Part shown: positions 18,087 to 26,877 of the stretch, piece after piece | Position numbering within the stretch: the stretch's first letter is position 1 | Layout: each line of letters begins with the position of its first letter | NCBI GenBank assembly: GCA_018824305.1 | Contig: JAHJGM010000009.1 | Span: 160,500 to 224,499 of the forward strand | Origin: a bacterium | GTDB lineage: Bacteria; Campylobacterota; Campylobacteria; Campylobacterales; Sulfurimonadaceae | DNA length: 64,000 bases | Direction: 5' to 3' | Translations under genes and position numbers: made by a program | Notes under the pieces: model-generated | Database searches by the model: none | What the model saw: only the letters and a program-made list of their open reading frames with translations | Told to the model about the DNA's origin: nothing

Positions 18087-18335
18087 ATGAGAATCGATAA
18101 ATTTTTGAACAGTGTCAATATCACGAAAAGACGCTCTGTCGCACAAGATATGATAGCAAACGGTGTCGTCAGTATCAACGGCAAAGTTGTAAAACCAAGC
18201 AAAGATGTCGCTATCGGAGATGTGATAACGATCGCTTATTTGAGCGGAGAAAAAAAATACTGTGTTTTGAGCCTTCCTGCTGTAAAATCTACGCCAAAAT
18301 CCGAACAAGACAAGTATGTAAAGGAGATGCAGTGA
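18087..18335 (+). CDS. S4-domain RNA-binding protein (Hsp15/RqcP-like)
   Basis: This 82-residue protein consists almost entirely of an S4 domain: MRIDKFLNSVNITKRRSVAQ at the N terminus, then the GVVSINGKVVKPS turn. Such small S4 proteins bind structured RNA, and Hsp15/RqcP members act on stalled 50S subunits. It starts a compact operon with trpD, tsaE, lptB and rpoN. Its stop overlaps the trpD GTG by four bases. As I recall, an S4 gene lies next to tsaE, lptB and rpoN in C. jejuni too. Confidence 0.88.
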   Translation: MRIDKFLNSVNITKRRSVAQDMIANGVVSINGKVVKPSKDVAIGDVITIAYLSGEKKYCVLSLPAVKSTPKSEQDKYVKEMQ

Positions 18336-19318
18336 ACTATCAAGAGTCATTAGAGATGTTTGAACGTCTTTTTGAGCATCAGATGAACGATGAGCAGATG
18401 CGTGAATTTTTGACGGGGCTGAAGCTTGATGAATCGACCAATGTAGAAACCATCGCCGCTGCTGCACATGTAATGAGAAACCACTCTATCGCTTTGCCCG
18501 TAAAAGAGGAACTAAAAGATAGAATAATAGATATCGTCGGAACAGGCGGCGATAAGATAGGAAGTTTCAATATCTCTTCAACCGTTTCTCTGCTTGTAGC
18601 TTCATCGGGAGCGTACGTTGCAAAACACGGAAGCCGCTCCGTGACTTCAAAGTCAGGGAGTGCCGATATGTTTGAGAGACTGGGTGTCAGACTCGATCTG
18701 AGCAAAGAAAACAGCGCAAGACTTTTAGAAGAGACAGGTTTTACTTTTATGTTCGCACAGAACTATCATCCCGCTATGAAATTCATTATGCCCGTTAGAA
18801 AAAGCATCCCCGATAAAACGATCTTCAACATCCTGGGACCGCTTACAAACCCTGCGGGAGTGAAGAAGACACTGCTCGGTGTTTTTGACAAATCGTTTGT
18901 ACCCAAACTAGCCGAAGCACTGAAAATCAATCAAGCCACAGATGCTCTTGTCGTCTCTTCAAGGGAGCGCATGGATGAGATCAGTATCTCAGATGTCACT
19001 TATGCGGCAAAACTAAAAAACGGCTCTATTGAAGAGTTTGTCATCGATCCGCAGAACTATGGTATTAAAAGAGCTCCGCTAGCGGCCATTATAGGCGGTG
19101 ACGGTGATGAAAATGCAAAGATTCTTACAGATATATTTGAGAACCGTGCAACGGACGCCCAAAGAGACATAGTCCTTATAAATGCAGCTGCGGCATTTAT
19201 CGTAGATGCTCAGGCAAGGGATTTTCAAGACGGATTAGAGATAGCAAAAGATGCTTTGCTCTCAGGCAATGCAAAAGCAAAACTCAAACAGATCATAGAG
19301 GTATCATCAAAACTGTGA
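18332..19318 (+). CDS. trpD: Anthranilate phosphoribosyltransferase
   Basis: This enzyme transfers the phosphoribosyl group of PRPP to anthranilate, the second step of tryptophan synthesis. The 328 residues hold the PRPP-binding GTGGDKIGSFNISS (about 70), KHGSRSVTSKSGSAD, and the late acidic pair in the AIIGGDGDEN region. The start is GTG at 18332, overlapping the S4 gene (GTGA), and the stop overlaps the tsaE GTG the same way. No other trp gene is near, so the pathway is scattered in this genome. Confidence 0.95.
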   Translation: MNYQESLEMFERLFEHQMNDEQMREFLTGLKLDESTNVETIAAAAHVMRNHSIALPVKEELKDRIIDIVGTGGDKIGSFNISSTVSLLVASSGAYVAKHGSRSVTSKSGSADMFERLGVRLDLSKENSARLLEETGFTFMFAQNYHPAMKFIMPVRKSIPDKTIFNILGPLTNPAGVKKTLLGVFDKSFVPKLAEALKINQATDALVVSSRERMDEISISDVTYAAKLKNGSIEEFVIDPQNYGIKRAPLAAIIGGDGDENAKILTDIFENRATDAQRDIVLINAAAAFIVDAQARDFQDGLEIAKDALLSGNAKAKLKQIIEVSSKL

Positions 19319-19740
19319 AAGAATTTATCTTAGACAAAGAGAATCTGTCGGTACTTACAAAAGAGGTTATGGAACTTCTCTCAAGCGGCGGTGTCGTGAT
19401 ACTGCGCGGTGATCTTGCGGCCGGAAAGACTACCTTTGTCTCTGCGTTTGCCAAAGCGTTTGGCATCGAGGAAGCCGTGACCTCTCCTACGTTTTCACTG
19501 CAACAGTGTTACGGTGAGAATATCTATCACTATGATATCTACAACCACGGAATAGAGCATTTTATGGCTTTAGGGATGTTGGAAGAGCTGGAGCGTGAGG
19601 GGTACCACTTCGTTGAATGGGGAGACAATACGCTTATCGAGATACTGCGTAGCGCCGAGATACCGTTCGTTGTTATAAATATAGCAAAATTAGATGATAA
19701 AAGATTATACAGGGTAGACGATGCACACATTAAGAGCTGA
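19315..19740 (+). CDS. tsaE: tRNA t6A37 biosynthesis ATPase TsaE
   Basis: TsaE is the ATPase partner of TsaB-TsaD, which adds threonylcarbamoyl to A37 of ANN-decoding tRNAs. The 141 residues have Walker A GDLAAGKTTF, switch region TSPTFSL, and the family motif HYDIYN followed by VEWGDN. The start is GTG at 19315, overlapping trpD, and the 3' end overlaps lptB by 20 bases. Confidence 0.94.
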   Translation: MKEFILDKENLSVLTKEVMELLSSGGVVILRGDLAAGKTTFVSAFAKAFGIEEAVTSPTFSLQQCYGENIYHYDIYNHGIEHFMALGMLEELEREGYHFVEWGDNTLIEILRSAEIPFVVINIAKLDDKRLYRVDDAHIKS

Positions 19741-20443
19741 AAAACTTGTCAAAAAAATAAAAAGTTTAGAGATAGTCAAAGGGATGTCGCTGGAAGTACG
19801 AAGCGGCGAAGTCGTCGGGCTTTTAGGACCAAACGGGGCTGGAAAGACAACGACGTTTTATATGATATGCGGACTTGTTGAAGCGAGCAGCGGTGATGTC
19901 TTTTTTGACGGTGAGAACCTTTCAAAGATGCCGCTTCACAAGCGTGCCATAAAGGGAATAGGCTATCTTCCTCAGGAAGCTTCGATATTTAAAGATCTGA
20001 CAGTCGAAGACAACCTTTTAGTCGCTGCACAGGCTTCAAATATGAGTAAAGAGGAGCAGGAAAACCGTTTGACGGAACTGCTTGATATGTTCAATATCGA
20101 ACCGATCCGTTACAGAAAAGGTATCAGCCTCAGCGGTGGAGAACGCCGCCGTGTCGAGATAGCAAGAGCGCTTGTCAACAAGCCGAAGTTCCTGCTTCTG
20201 GATGAGCCTTTTGCAGGGGTCGATCCGATCGCTGTACTTGACATCCAAAACGTCATCAAACAGCTTGTGGAGTACGGTATAGGGGTGCTTATTACCGACC
20301 ATAATGTCCGTGAGACTCTTGCTGTATGTGACAGGGCGTATGTTATTAAATCAGGGACACTCTTAGCAAGCGGGACGAGTGATGAGATAGGCAGAAATGC
20401 CGATGTTAGAACACACTACCTTGGGGAGGATTTCAAGTTTTAG
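19721..20443 (+). CDS. lptB: LPS export ABC transporter ATP-binding protein LptB
   Basis: LptB powers extraction of lipopolysaccharide from the inner membrane with LptFGC. The 240 residues match family length. Walker A is GPNGAGKTTT, the Q-loop lies in YLPQEASIF, the signature is LSGGERRR, Walker B is LLLDEPFAGVDP, and the H-loop is ITDHN. DEPFAGVDPIAV is typical of LptB. The lptB-rpoN order is conserved across many Proteobacteria. It overlaps tsaE by 20 bases. Confidence 0.95.
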   Translation: MHTLRAEKLVKKIKSLEIVKGMSLEVRSGEVVGLLGPNGAGKTTTFYMICGLVEASSGDVFFDGENLSKMPLHKRAIKGIGYLPQEASIFKDLTVEDNLLVAAQASNMSKEEQENRLTELLDMFNIEPIRYRKGISLSGGERRRVEIARALVNKPKFLLLDEPFAGVDPIAVLDIQNVIKQLVEYGIGVLITDHNVRETLAVCDRAYVIKSGTLLASGTSDEIGRNADVRTHYLGEDFKF

Positions 20444-20465
20444 AACTTGAAATGAATGGCGGTAT

Positions 20466-21737
20466 ATGGCAACTTTAAGAGTCAGTCAAAGTGTTGAGAC
20501 CAAAAACAAACTCTCAAATACTTTGCGCAATTGGCTGCCGATACTGCATTCGAGCCTCAGTGAACTAGGCGAAGCGATGGCTCCCTTTGTCGAGGCGAAC
20601 CCGGTCATAGAAGTGAGTTCGGGTTTTGAGGAGAGTTTTGAGAGCAAGATCCCCAAAAAGATCATCTCAAGCAGTGTTTCAAACACAAGAACAGAACAGA
20701 TAGAAGCACTTACCATTCAGTCAAGGTCTCTTTATGATGTCTTGGACGAACAGCTAGAAGCTCCGCTTTTTCCTACGCCCCTCTCTCAGAGCATTGCTCA
20801 TTTTGTCGCTTCAAATCTTGATGAGAACGGTTACTATGAGGGCGACAGCGAGGCTTTTTGTGATGAAAACTCTCTGACTCTGGATGAGTTTGAACGTGTG
20901 AGAAAACGGTTCATACATATAGAGCCTGTGGGCATAGGTGCAAAAAACCTGTCAGAATCGTTTTTATTTCAGCTTGAAAATTCCGAAATAAGCGATGCGG
21001 GTTATGAGTTGGCTGTCAGGCTGATAGAAAATCTGCAAGAGATGCACACCTACAGTGACGATCCGCATTTTTCAGAAGCACTTAAAGTGATAGGGACGTT
21101 TAAAAATCCTCCTGCTATCGAGTATCTGGAAGAGTCGGCTCAGGTGATACCCGATCTGATGATATTCTTTGACGAGGAAAACGGCATAGAGGTGAAACTC
21201 AACGACAGTTATTACCCGACTATCAACATCAACACGCAGTATGCAGTCGAACATGAGTTTATCTCCCAAAAGATCAAAGAAGCAAAAAGCCTCGTAGATG
21301 CGCTTGATATGAGAAAAGCTACGCTTTACAAGGTGGGATTGATGATAGTCGAGTATCAGTATGAGTTCTTCACGGGCGGAGATATCAAGCCTTTGACTCT
21401 TAAGACGCTTGCCGATGAATTTGGACACAACCCCTCTACCATCTCACGTGCCATAGCGAACAAATATATCGCATGTGACCGCGGTATTTTTGCTATGAAA
21501 GAGTTTTTTACCACTGCTATAGATGAAGATGTGTCAAACTCTGCTATCAAAGACTATCTGCTTCATATCGTAAAAGCGGAATCGCCAAAAAAACCTCTTA
21601 GCGACATGAAACTCTTAGAGATGATACAAGACAAGTTCAAAGTCACGATGGTGCGCCGTACTATTGCCAAATACAGAAAACAGCTCAATATCGCAGGTTC
21701 AAGTGAGAGAAAAAAACTTTATCATCTTAATGTCTGA
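20466..21737 (+). CDS. rpoN: RNA polymerase sigma-54 factor
   Basis: Sigma-54 directs RNA polymerase to -24/-12 promoters. In Campylobacterota it controls much of the flagellar hook and basal body. The 423 residues contain the core-binding region, the DNA-binding helix-turn-helix around KPLTLKTLADEFGHNPSTIS (about 305), and the RpoN box as VRRTIAKYRK near residue 400. The N-terminal glutamine-rich activator region is short and divergent, as is usual in this class. It lies 22 bases after lptB and overlaps the next gene by eight. Confidence 0.96.
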   Translation: MATLRVSQSVETKNKLSNTLRNWLPILHSSLSELGEAMAPFVEANPVIEVSSGFEESFESKIPKKIISSSVSNTRTEQIEALTIQSRSLYDVLDEQLEAPLFPTPLSQSIAHFVASNLDENGYYEGDSEAFCDENSLTLDEFERVRKRFIHIEPVGIGAKNLSESFLFQLENSEISDAGYELAVRLIENLQEMHTYSDDPHFSEALKVIGTFKNPPAIEYLEESAQVIPDLMIFFDEENGIEVKLNDSYYPTININTQYAVEHEFISQKIKEAKSLVDALDMRKATLYKVGLMIVEYQYEFFTGGDIKPLTLKTLADEFGHNPSTISRAIANKYIACDRGIFAMKEFFTTAIDEDVSNSAIKDYLLHIVKAESPKKPLSDMKLLEMIQDKFKVTMVRRTIAKYRKQLNIAGSSERKKLYHLNV

Positions 21738-22476
21738 GGTTAAAGAGAGACTTGATGCAGAGGTCTTAAAACGCAATCATGCAGATGAGATATCTCAAGA
21801 GCGGCTCGATCCCATCATAGTCGCCCGTCGTTATAATGATGAAGCCATCTCTCTTATCTGCGCTCTGTTTTCTTACGGTAATGTCAAACAGATAGTCAAG
21901 TTTCTGGATTCACTCGATTTTTCACTCTTACATGTAAGCGATAAAGAGATAGAAAAAGCTCTCTTAAACCACTATTACCGTTTTCAAAAAAGCGAAGATA
22001 TCGTCGCTCTTTTCATCGCTCTCAAACGTCTTACAAACGAGAACAGGCTTGAAAACGTGTTTAAGAGAGGGTATGACAAACAGACCAGTGTGATCGATGG
22101 TATAAACGAGCTTATAACGACACTCAACTCTTTGTATCCGCATACTTCAAAAGGATATGATTTTCTGCTGTCTCGTGTCACGACAAAGAGTAAAGGAGCA
22201 GGTGCCCTTAAGCGCTGGATGATGTACCTTCGTTGGATGGTGCGAGATGACAATATCGATATGGGACTTTGGAGCGGAGTGGACAGAAAAGACCTTATCA
22301 TCCCGCTTGATACCCATACCTTTAACGTCTCCCGCAAACTTGGACTTTTACAGCGCAAGACGTACGATTTGCAAGCTGCCATCGAGCTTACATGTAAGCT
22401 CAGAGAGTTCGATGCAAACGACCCTTTGAAATATGATTTTGCGCTTTATAGAATAGGGCAGGAAAAACTTCTATAG
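21730..22476 (+). CDS. TIGR02757/DUF2400 family protein
   Basis: This 248-residue protein shows the conserved pattern of the DUF2400 family: early DPIIVARRYND, ALFSYGNVKQI, and the late RWMMYLRWMVR with VDRKDLIIPLDTHT. The family resembles helix-hairpin-helix DNA glycosylases in overall helical pattern, but no function is established that I know of. The frame is open further upstream, but ATG 21730 overlaps the rpoN end by eight bases and gives the family start. It is the last gene of the S4-rpoN operon. Confidence 0.88.
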   Translation: MSEVKERLDAEVLKRNHADEISQERLDPIIVARRYNDEAISLICALFSYGNVKQIVKFLDSLDFSLLHVSDKEIEKALLNHYYRFQKSEDIVALFIALKRLTNENRLENVFKRGYDKQTSVIDGINELITTLNSLYPHTSKGYDFLLSRVTTKSKGAGALKRWMMYLRWMVRDDNIDMGLWSGVDRKDLIIPLDTHTFNVSRKLGLLQRKTYDLQAAIELTCKLREFDANDPLKYDFALYRIGQEKLL

Positions 22477-22496
22477 ATTGCTAATGATCTATTATG

Positions 22497-22502
22497 TATA
22501 AT
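22497..22502 (+). promoter_or_regulatory. Probable -10 element for the lipoprotein gene
   Basis: A perfect TATAAT preceded by ATTATG lies 27 bases before the ATG of the lipoprotein gene, which itself has an AGAGGAG ribosome-binding site. No -35 is clear. Confidence 0.5.
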
Positions 22503-22528
22503 TGTGCAATTCAAAGAGGAGAAAGCTC

Positions 22529-23086
22529 ATGAAAAATCTACTGTATATCATTCTAATCGCCCTGTTTCTTGGCGGATGTTCTTATAAAAACGATGCTATC
22601 ATGCTAAAAGCTTATGACGGTGACTACGCAGGAGAGATAGCCAAAGAGAAGAAGAGTATCCATCTTGGCTTGGTACAGGATATGAGAGCGGATAAGCGAG
22701 TTATCGGCTATGTCCAAAAAGAGGGTACAAAGTTGTACAGTGATGTAGATTTTGCAGCACAATACCAAGAGGGACTAAAACAGGCACTACGTGTTGCGGG
22801 TTTTAACAGTGACGTGACTTCAGATAATGCATCTTTTAATGTTGAAGTGCATATCAAAAATATCCATGTAGTCTATAGTGACAAGCTCTTCGGTGAAAAC
22901 CTCAAAGGTGAGATAGACATCGAAGTCATCGTCAAAAAAGAGAGTAAAGTGACAACGCTGAACTTTAAAGAGAGCAGCGCAAAATGGATGGCGCCTTCGT
23001 ATGACTCAAAAGATATAGAGCCGTTTTTACAAAGCATCTTTTCAAACAGCATAGACGACATCGTTTCAAGACTGACAAAGTACTAA
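22529..23086 (+). CDS. Lipoprotein, YajG-like (tentative)
   Basis: This 185-residue lipoprotein has a signal of about 18 hydrophobic residues and a lipobox LGGC, so it is acylated on Cys and exported. The mature part is a single mixed alpha/beta domain with the sequence HLGLVQDMRADKRVIG early on and a Ser/Asp-rich end. The pattern (short domain, VxVxIKNI strand, terminal helix) recalls the YajG family, but similarity is weak. The frame extends upstream, but ATG 22529 has the ribosome-binding site and gives a proper signal peptide. A terminator follows. Confidence 0.65.
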   Translation: MKNLLYIILIALFLGGCSYKNDAIMLKAYDGDYAGEIAKEKKSIHLGLVQDMRADKRVIGYVQKEGTKLYSDVDFAAQYQEGLKQALRVAGFNSDVTSDNASFNVEVHIKNIHVVYSDKLFGENLKGEIDIEVIVKKESKVTTLNFKESSAKWMAPSYDSKDIEPFLQSIFSNSIDDIVSRLTKY

Positions 23087-23087
23087 A

Positions 23088-23115
23088 ACAGGAGGCTTCT
23101 TGCCTCTTGTCTTTT
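23088..23115 (+). terminator. Rho-independent terminator after the lipoprotein gene
   Basis: ACAGGAGGC (23088-23096), a TTCTT loop and GCCTCTTGT (23102-23110) form a 9-bp stem with one G-U pair, followed by CTTTT. This is the best-formed terminator in the window. Confidence 0.75.
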
Positions 23116-23130
23116 AAGGTAAACATATAA

Positions 23131-24030
23131 ATGGAAAATTTCATCCTCATCCTGCTTTGTATAGCCCTAGGCTATGCTATTCAAAAATTCAATATCTTTT
23201 CAGACGATGCCGCCATCACTTTAAATCAGTTCGTTATCTATTTTTCACTTCCTGCGATGATACTTTTACAGATACCAAAACTGACATTTTCCATAGAACT
23301 TATCATCCCCGTCGTCATCGCTTGGGTGGTCATGGCGCTTAGCGCAGTTATCACTTTGTATGTGAGCAGATGGTTTGCTTTTAGCAAGGAGATTACGGGC
23401 TCTTTGATGCTTGTCACAGTCCTTACAAACTCCTCGTTTATGGGGATCCCGCTCATCAGTGCTTACATGGGACAAGAGGTCTTGCCTTATGTCTTGGTGT
23501 ATGACCAGTTGGGGACGTTTTTCGCACTTTCGATCTACGGTACTTTCATCGTCTCGTACTATTCGCATAAAAGCGAGGTGAGCATAAAGATGATAGCTTT
23601 CAAGGTGTTTACGTTTCCGCCTTTTATAGCGCTTATCATCGCTCTTTGTCTGATGGGTGTAGAGTTCAACGAGAACATAACAAAAGTGCTTTCACACATG
23701 GCAAGTACCATTATCCCCGTCGGTCTGGTCGCTGTCGGTCTGCAGCTCAAACTGCGTCTCACTCGTGATGAGATAAAGCCTTTTAGCACCTCTTTAGCTA
23801 TAAAACTCCTCTTGGCACCGCTTATTGCCATAGGTATAGCATCTCTTTTTGGATGGGACAATCAAGCTTCACATGTAGCCATCATGGAAGCAGGAATGGC
23901 ACCCATGGTAACCGCAGGAGCAATGGCATCCATGACGGGGCTAGCGCCCAAACTCAGCTCCGCCATCGTAGGTTATGGGATTTTATTTTCCTTTATAACG
24001 ACAAATATTTTATATAAATTGATAGGATAA
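23131..24030 (+). CDS. AEC-family (auxin efflux carrier-like) transporter
   Basis: This 299-residue membrane protein has about ten hydrophobic segments in the two five-helix halves of the AEC fold. Family stretches seen are LNQFVIYFSLPAMIL (about 32), TNSSFMGIPLI (about 96) and EAGMAPMVTAGAMA near the C terminus. Bacterial AEC members export or import small organic acids such as malate. The substrate here is unknown. The 5' leader holds the preceding terminator. The gene ends 34 bases before the tRNA. Confidence 0.9.
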   Translation: MENFILILLCIALGYAIQKFNIFSDDAAITLNQFVIYFSLPAMILLQIPKLTFSIELIIPVVIAWVVMALSAVITLYVSRWFAFSKEITGSLMLVTVLTNSSFMGIPLISAYMGQEVLPYVLVYDQLGTFFALSIYGTFIVSYYSHKSEVSIKMIAFKVFTFPPFIALIIALCLMGVEFNENITKVLSHMASTIIPVGLVAVGLQLKLRLTRDEIKPFSTSLAIKLLLAPLIAIGIASLFGWDNQASHVAIMEAGMAPMVTAGAMASMTGLAPKLSSAIVGYGILFSFITTNILYKLIG

Positions 24031-24043
24031 GTCGTTAGTTTTT

Positions 24044-24052
24044 TGCTATAAT
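24044..24052 (+). promoter_or_regulatory. Extended -10 promoter of the tRNA-Ala gene
   Basis: TGCTATAAT (TGn plus perfect -10) begins 21 bases before the first tRNA base, so transcription would start close to the mature 5' end. Confidence 0.65.
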
Positions 24053-24064
24053 ACCCCCGCAAAC

Positions 24065-24140
24065 GGGGATATAGCTCAGCTGGGAGAGCGCGACGCTGGC
24101 AGCGTCGAGGTCAGGGGTTCGAACCCCCTTATCTCCACCA
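24065..24140 (+). tRNA. tRNA-Ala (anticodon GGC)
   Basis: The 76 bases fold as a normal cloverleaf. The acceptor GGGGATA pairs with TATCTCC including the G3-U70 wobble that marks alanine tRNAs. The D arm is GCTC..GAGC. The anticodon stem is CGACG/CGTCG with loop CTGGCAG, giving anticodon GGC (codon GCC). The T arm is GGGGG-TTCGAAC-CCCC type. CCA is encoded. It lies between the AEC gene and a convergent flavoprotein gene. Confidence 0.97.
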
Positions 24141-24174
24141 TCATTCAAGAGCCACTTTTTTAAAAACCCATATT

Positions 24175-25410
24175 TTAACTTAATAGACACCCTGCCAAGT
24201 ATCCGCTTGCAAATGACCATTGCAGATTATAGCCTCCGCACGGTCCGTCTAAGTCCATGACCTCTCCGCAGAAATACACTCCTTTCATCAGACGGCTTTG
24301 CATTGTTTGAGGGTCTATCTCTTTGAGGCTGATCCCGCCTCTTGTTATCATCGCCATCTTAAACCCCTCGTGTCCCGTTATGGTCAGAGGAGTGGACGCG
24401 AGTATCTTGACAAGTTCGGCACGGTTTTTTCCCTCGACTTTATTGAACTTCATCGAGGCATCGACATCTGTTAATCTGCACAGTTCAAGGATGACCGATT
24501 TTGGCAGAATACTCAGGAGGTTTTGCTCAATATTTGCATCAGGATTTTTTAATATCTCGCTTTTAAAATGACGGAGAATATCATCTTCATTCATCCCTTT
24601 TGTCAGGTTTGCGATGATGGGGACTTCGCCGAGTTTGCTCAAAAGCGGGGTGATCTCTCGGGCAAAATCAAGTACGACAGGACCGCGGATACCGCTCTTT
24701 GTAAAGATGAGATCGCCTAGCGCTTTAAGGTTCTTATATTTTTTAATATCAACACGCAGCTCGACCTTTGGCAGGGTATCGGCACGACAAGAGGTACCCC
24801 ATGTTTCTTTGGTCAAAAGCGGCATCATCGCAGGAAAAAGTTCGGTTGTAGTGTGTCCGAGGCTCGATGCCAGAGTGTAGCCGTCACCTTCGGCTCCAAG
24901 GGTAGGGTAACCAAGTCCTCCCGTAGCTATGATGACATTTGGTGCGTTGTAGACTTGAGAGTCGGTTTTAGCGCCGCTTACATGTAAGCCCTCATGAAGG
25001 ATCTCCGTGACTTTCTGCGAGGTTTTCACCTCTACATGTAAACGTTCAAGCTCATCTTCTAATGCACTAAGAATGGTCTGCGAATCATGTCCGAGGGGAA
25101 ACACGCGAAATCCGTCGGGTGCATGTGTCTCAACGCCTATCTCTTGAAAAAACGCTATGAGTGCTTTGTGGTCTAAGAGGTTTAATGCTTGGGTCATAAA
25201 ACGCCCGTTACGACCGAATTTTGCCATAAACTCTTCGTTACCAAGTGTATTTGTCAGGTTGCATCGCCCGCCGCCCGTAGCTTTGAGCTTGGCACCGAGC
25301 TTTGAGAGTTTTTCCAAAAGAAGGACTTTTTTGCCCTCACGTGCGGCTTTTATGGCAGCTATCATCCCCGCTGCACCAGAACCGACAACGATCACGTCAT
25401 ATCTATTCAT
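24175..25410 (-). CDS. HI0933/BaiN-family FAD-dependent oxidoreductase
   Basis: This 411-residue flavoprotein has an N-terminal Rossmann dinucleotide-binding fold (GSGAAG, residues 12-17, then the acidic end of strand 2), the family stretch KLKATGGGRCNLTN (about 42-55), a second GG motif ATGGLGYPTLGAEGDGY, and a C-terminal FCGEVMDLDGPCGGYN that closes the FAD site. Members are often annotated as aminoacetone oxidase or YhiN. The physiological substrate is mostly unknown. It converges on the tRNA and lies alone on the minus strand. Confidence 0.92.
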   Translation of the reverse strand: MNRYDVIVVGSGAAGMIAAIKAAREGKKVLLLEKLSKLGAKLKATGGGRCNLTNTLGNEEFMAKFGRNGRFMTQALNLLDHKALIAFFQEIGVETHAPDGFRVFPLGHDSQTILSALEDELERLHVEVKTSQKVTEILHEGLHVSGAKTDSQVYNAPNVIIATGGLGYPTLGAEGDGYTLASSLGHTTTELFPAMMPLLTKETWGTSCRADTLPKVELRVDIKKYKNLKALGDLIFTKSGIRGPVVLDFAREITPLLSKLGEVPIIANLTKGMNEDDILRHFKSEILKNPDANIEQNLLSILPKSVILELCRLTDVDASMKFNKVEGKNRAELVKILASTPLTITGHEGFKMAMITRGGISLKEIDPQTMQSRLMKGVYFCGEVMDLDGPCGGYNLQWSFASGYLAGCLLS

Positions 25411-25485
25411 CTACACCCTTTATTTAGTAAAATTGTATCGAATCTTAATGAAATAATAGTTTATACACATCATTAGTATAGATTA

Positions 25486-25494
25486 TGATATAAT
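25486..25494 (+). promoter_or_regulatory. Extended -10 promoter for the RhlE gene
   Basis: TGATATAAT (TGn plus perfect -10) is the only clear promoter in the gap between the flavoprotein and helicase genes. It implies a transcript start near 25501. Confidence 0.55.
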
Positions 25495-25500
25495 ACGTAA

Positions 25501-25637
25501 ATTTATTTGTGCTTCGGTTCACATCTGACTTCGTTTTTGTTCTACTATTTAACTTTAACTACACTAATTCATTAGCCAAATCGAGACTTGTTTTTTTTAA
25601 CACTTACAGCGGGCTAACACACAAGGTACATTATTAT
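25501..25637 (+). promoter_or_regulatory. Long 5' leader of the RhlE helicase mRNA
   Basis: About 137 bases separate the likely start of transcription from ATG 25638. The leader holds a T8 run (about 25590) and a short inverted pair TTAGCC/GGCTAA. The closest ribosome-binding-like AAGG is 13 bases from the ATG, so translation may be poor or regulated. The reading frame is open through the leader but has no plausible start. DEAD-box helicases often have cold-responsive leaders. Confidence 0.4.
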
Positions 25638-26873
25638 ATGTCATTTTCTACATTAGGTTTAGGGGCTCCTTTATTAAAAGCCATCCAAGAACAAGGGTAT
25701 AGTGAGCCTACTCCTATACAAAAACAGGCGATTCCGGTCATTTTAAGCAAGCGTGATGTTTTAGCAGGCGCACAGACAGGCACAGGCAAGACAGCAGGTT
25801 TTACGCTTCCGTTACTTCAGATGTTATCTGATAAAAAAGTCACAGACCACAGAGTTCGTGCACTCATCCTGACTCCGACACGTGAGCTTGCTGCACAAGT
25901 GGGCGAGAGCGTTGAGCTTTACGGAAAACATCTTCCTTTTAGATCAAGCATCATCTTCGGCGGTGTCAATATAAACTCGCAGATAAAACAGCTTAAAGCG
26001 GGTGTCGATATCGTCATTGCTACACCGGGTCGTTTGCTTGACCACGTCGGGCAAAAAAACATAGACCTCTCTAAAGTAGAGTTTCTGATCCTCGATGAAG
26101 CGGACAGAATGCTTGATATGGGGTTTATAAACGATATTAAGAAGATCCTTGCCATCCTGCCTAAAAACAGACAAAACCTGTTGTTTTCGGCTACGTTCTC
26201 AGATGAGATAAAAAGATTGGCTGACGGATTGTTAAACAATCCTGCACTCATAGAGGTCGCAAAAAGAAATGCGACATCGCAGAATGTAAAGCAGATCATT
26301 CATCCGGTAGACAGAGATAAGAAAAAAGAGCTTTTGACGCATCTTATCACGACTAAGAACTGGAAACAGGTCTTAGTGTTTACAAGAACGAAACATGGAG
26401 CCAACAAGCTTACGGGTCAGCTTGAAAAAGATGGTATCACAGCAGCTGCGATCCATGGAAATAAAAGCCAAAATGCTCGTACAAAAGCACTTGCCGACTT
26501 TAAAAACGGTGAAGTGCGTGTACTTGTAGCGACAGATATCGCAGCGCGCGGAATAGATATAGACCAGCTTCCCCATGTGGTGAATTTCGAGCTTCCTAAT
26601 ATCGCAGAGGATTATGTCCACCGTATCGGCAGGACAGGGCGTGCGGGTAACGGCGGTGAGGCTATCTCACTTGTATGTGTCGATGAACACGAGTACCTAA
26701 AAGGTATCGAAAAATTGATAAAGCAGGAGATCCCTAAACATACATTTAAAGAGTTCACTCCAGATCCGTTCATAAAAGCAGAGCCGATACAGCAAAGAAG
26801 TAACTCAAGAAACAGTAATAATAGACCTAAGACAAACACACAGCGTCCTTCAAGCCAAAGAAGAGGCAGATAA
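25638..26873 (+). CDS. rhlE: DEAD-box RNA helicase, RhlE type
   Basis: This ATP-dependent helicase remodels RNA in ribosome assembly or mRNA decay, often at low temperature. The 411 residues start MSFSTLGL, with Q-motif [10 protein letters not shown], Walker [27 protein letters not shown] and HRIGRTGR all in order. The C-terminal 40 residues are Ser/Asn/Arg/Gln-rich ([10 protein letters not shown]), a basic disordered RNA-binding tail. ATG 25638 is chosen over the longer open frame because homologues begin at MSF..LGL. Confidence 0.95.
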   Translation: MSFSTLGLGAPLLKAIQEQGYSEPTPIQKQAIPVILSKRDVLAGAQTGTGKTAGFTLPLLQMLSDKKVTDHRVRALILTPTRELAAQVGESVELYGKHLPFRSSIIFGGVNINSQIKQLKAGVDIVIATPGRLLDHVGQKNIDLSKVEFLILDEADRMLDMGFINDIKKILAILPKNRQNLLFSATFSDEIKRLADGLLNNPALIEVAKRNATSQNVKQIIHPVDRDKKKELLTHLITTKNWKQVLVFTRTKHGANKLTGQLEKDGITAAAIHGNKSQNARTKALADFKNGEVRVLVATDIAARGIDIDQLPHVVNFELPNIAEDYVHRIGRTGRAGNGGEAISLVCVDEHEYLKGIEKLIKQEIPKHTFKEFTPDPFIKAEPIQQRSNSRNSNNRPKTNTQRPSSQRRGR

Positions 26874-26877
26874 CCTC

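Noticed and set aside
24141..24174. Terminator after tRNA-Ala
   Set aside because: There is a T-run followed by an A-run but no stable stem before it, so I did not call it.
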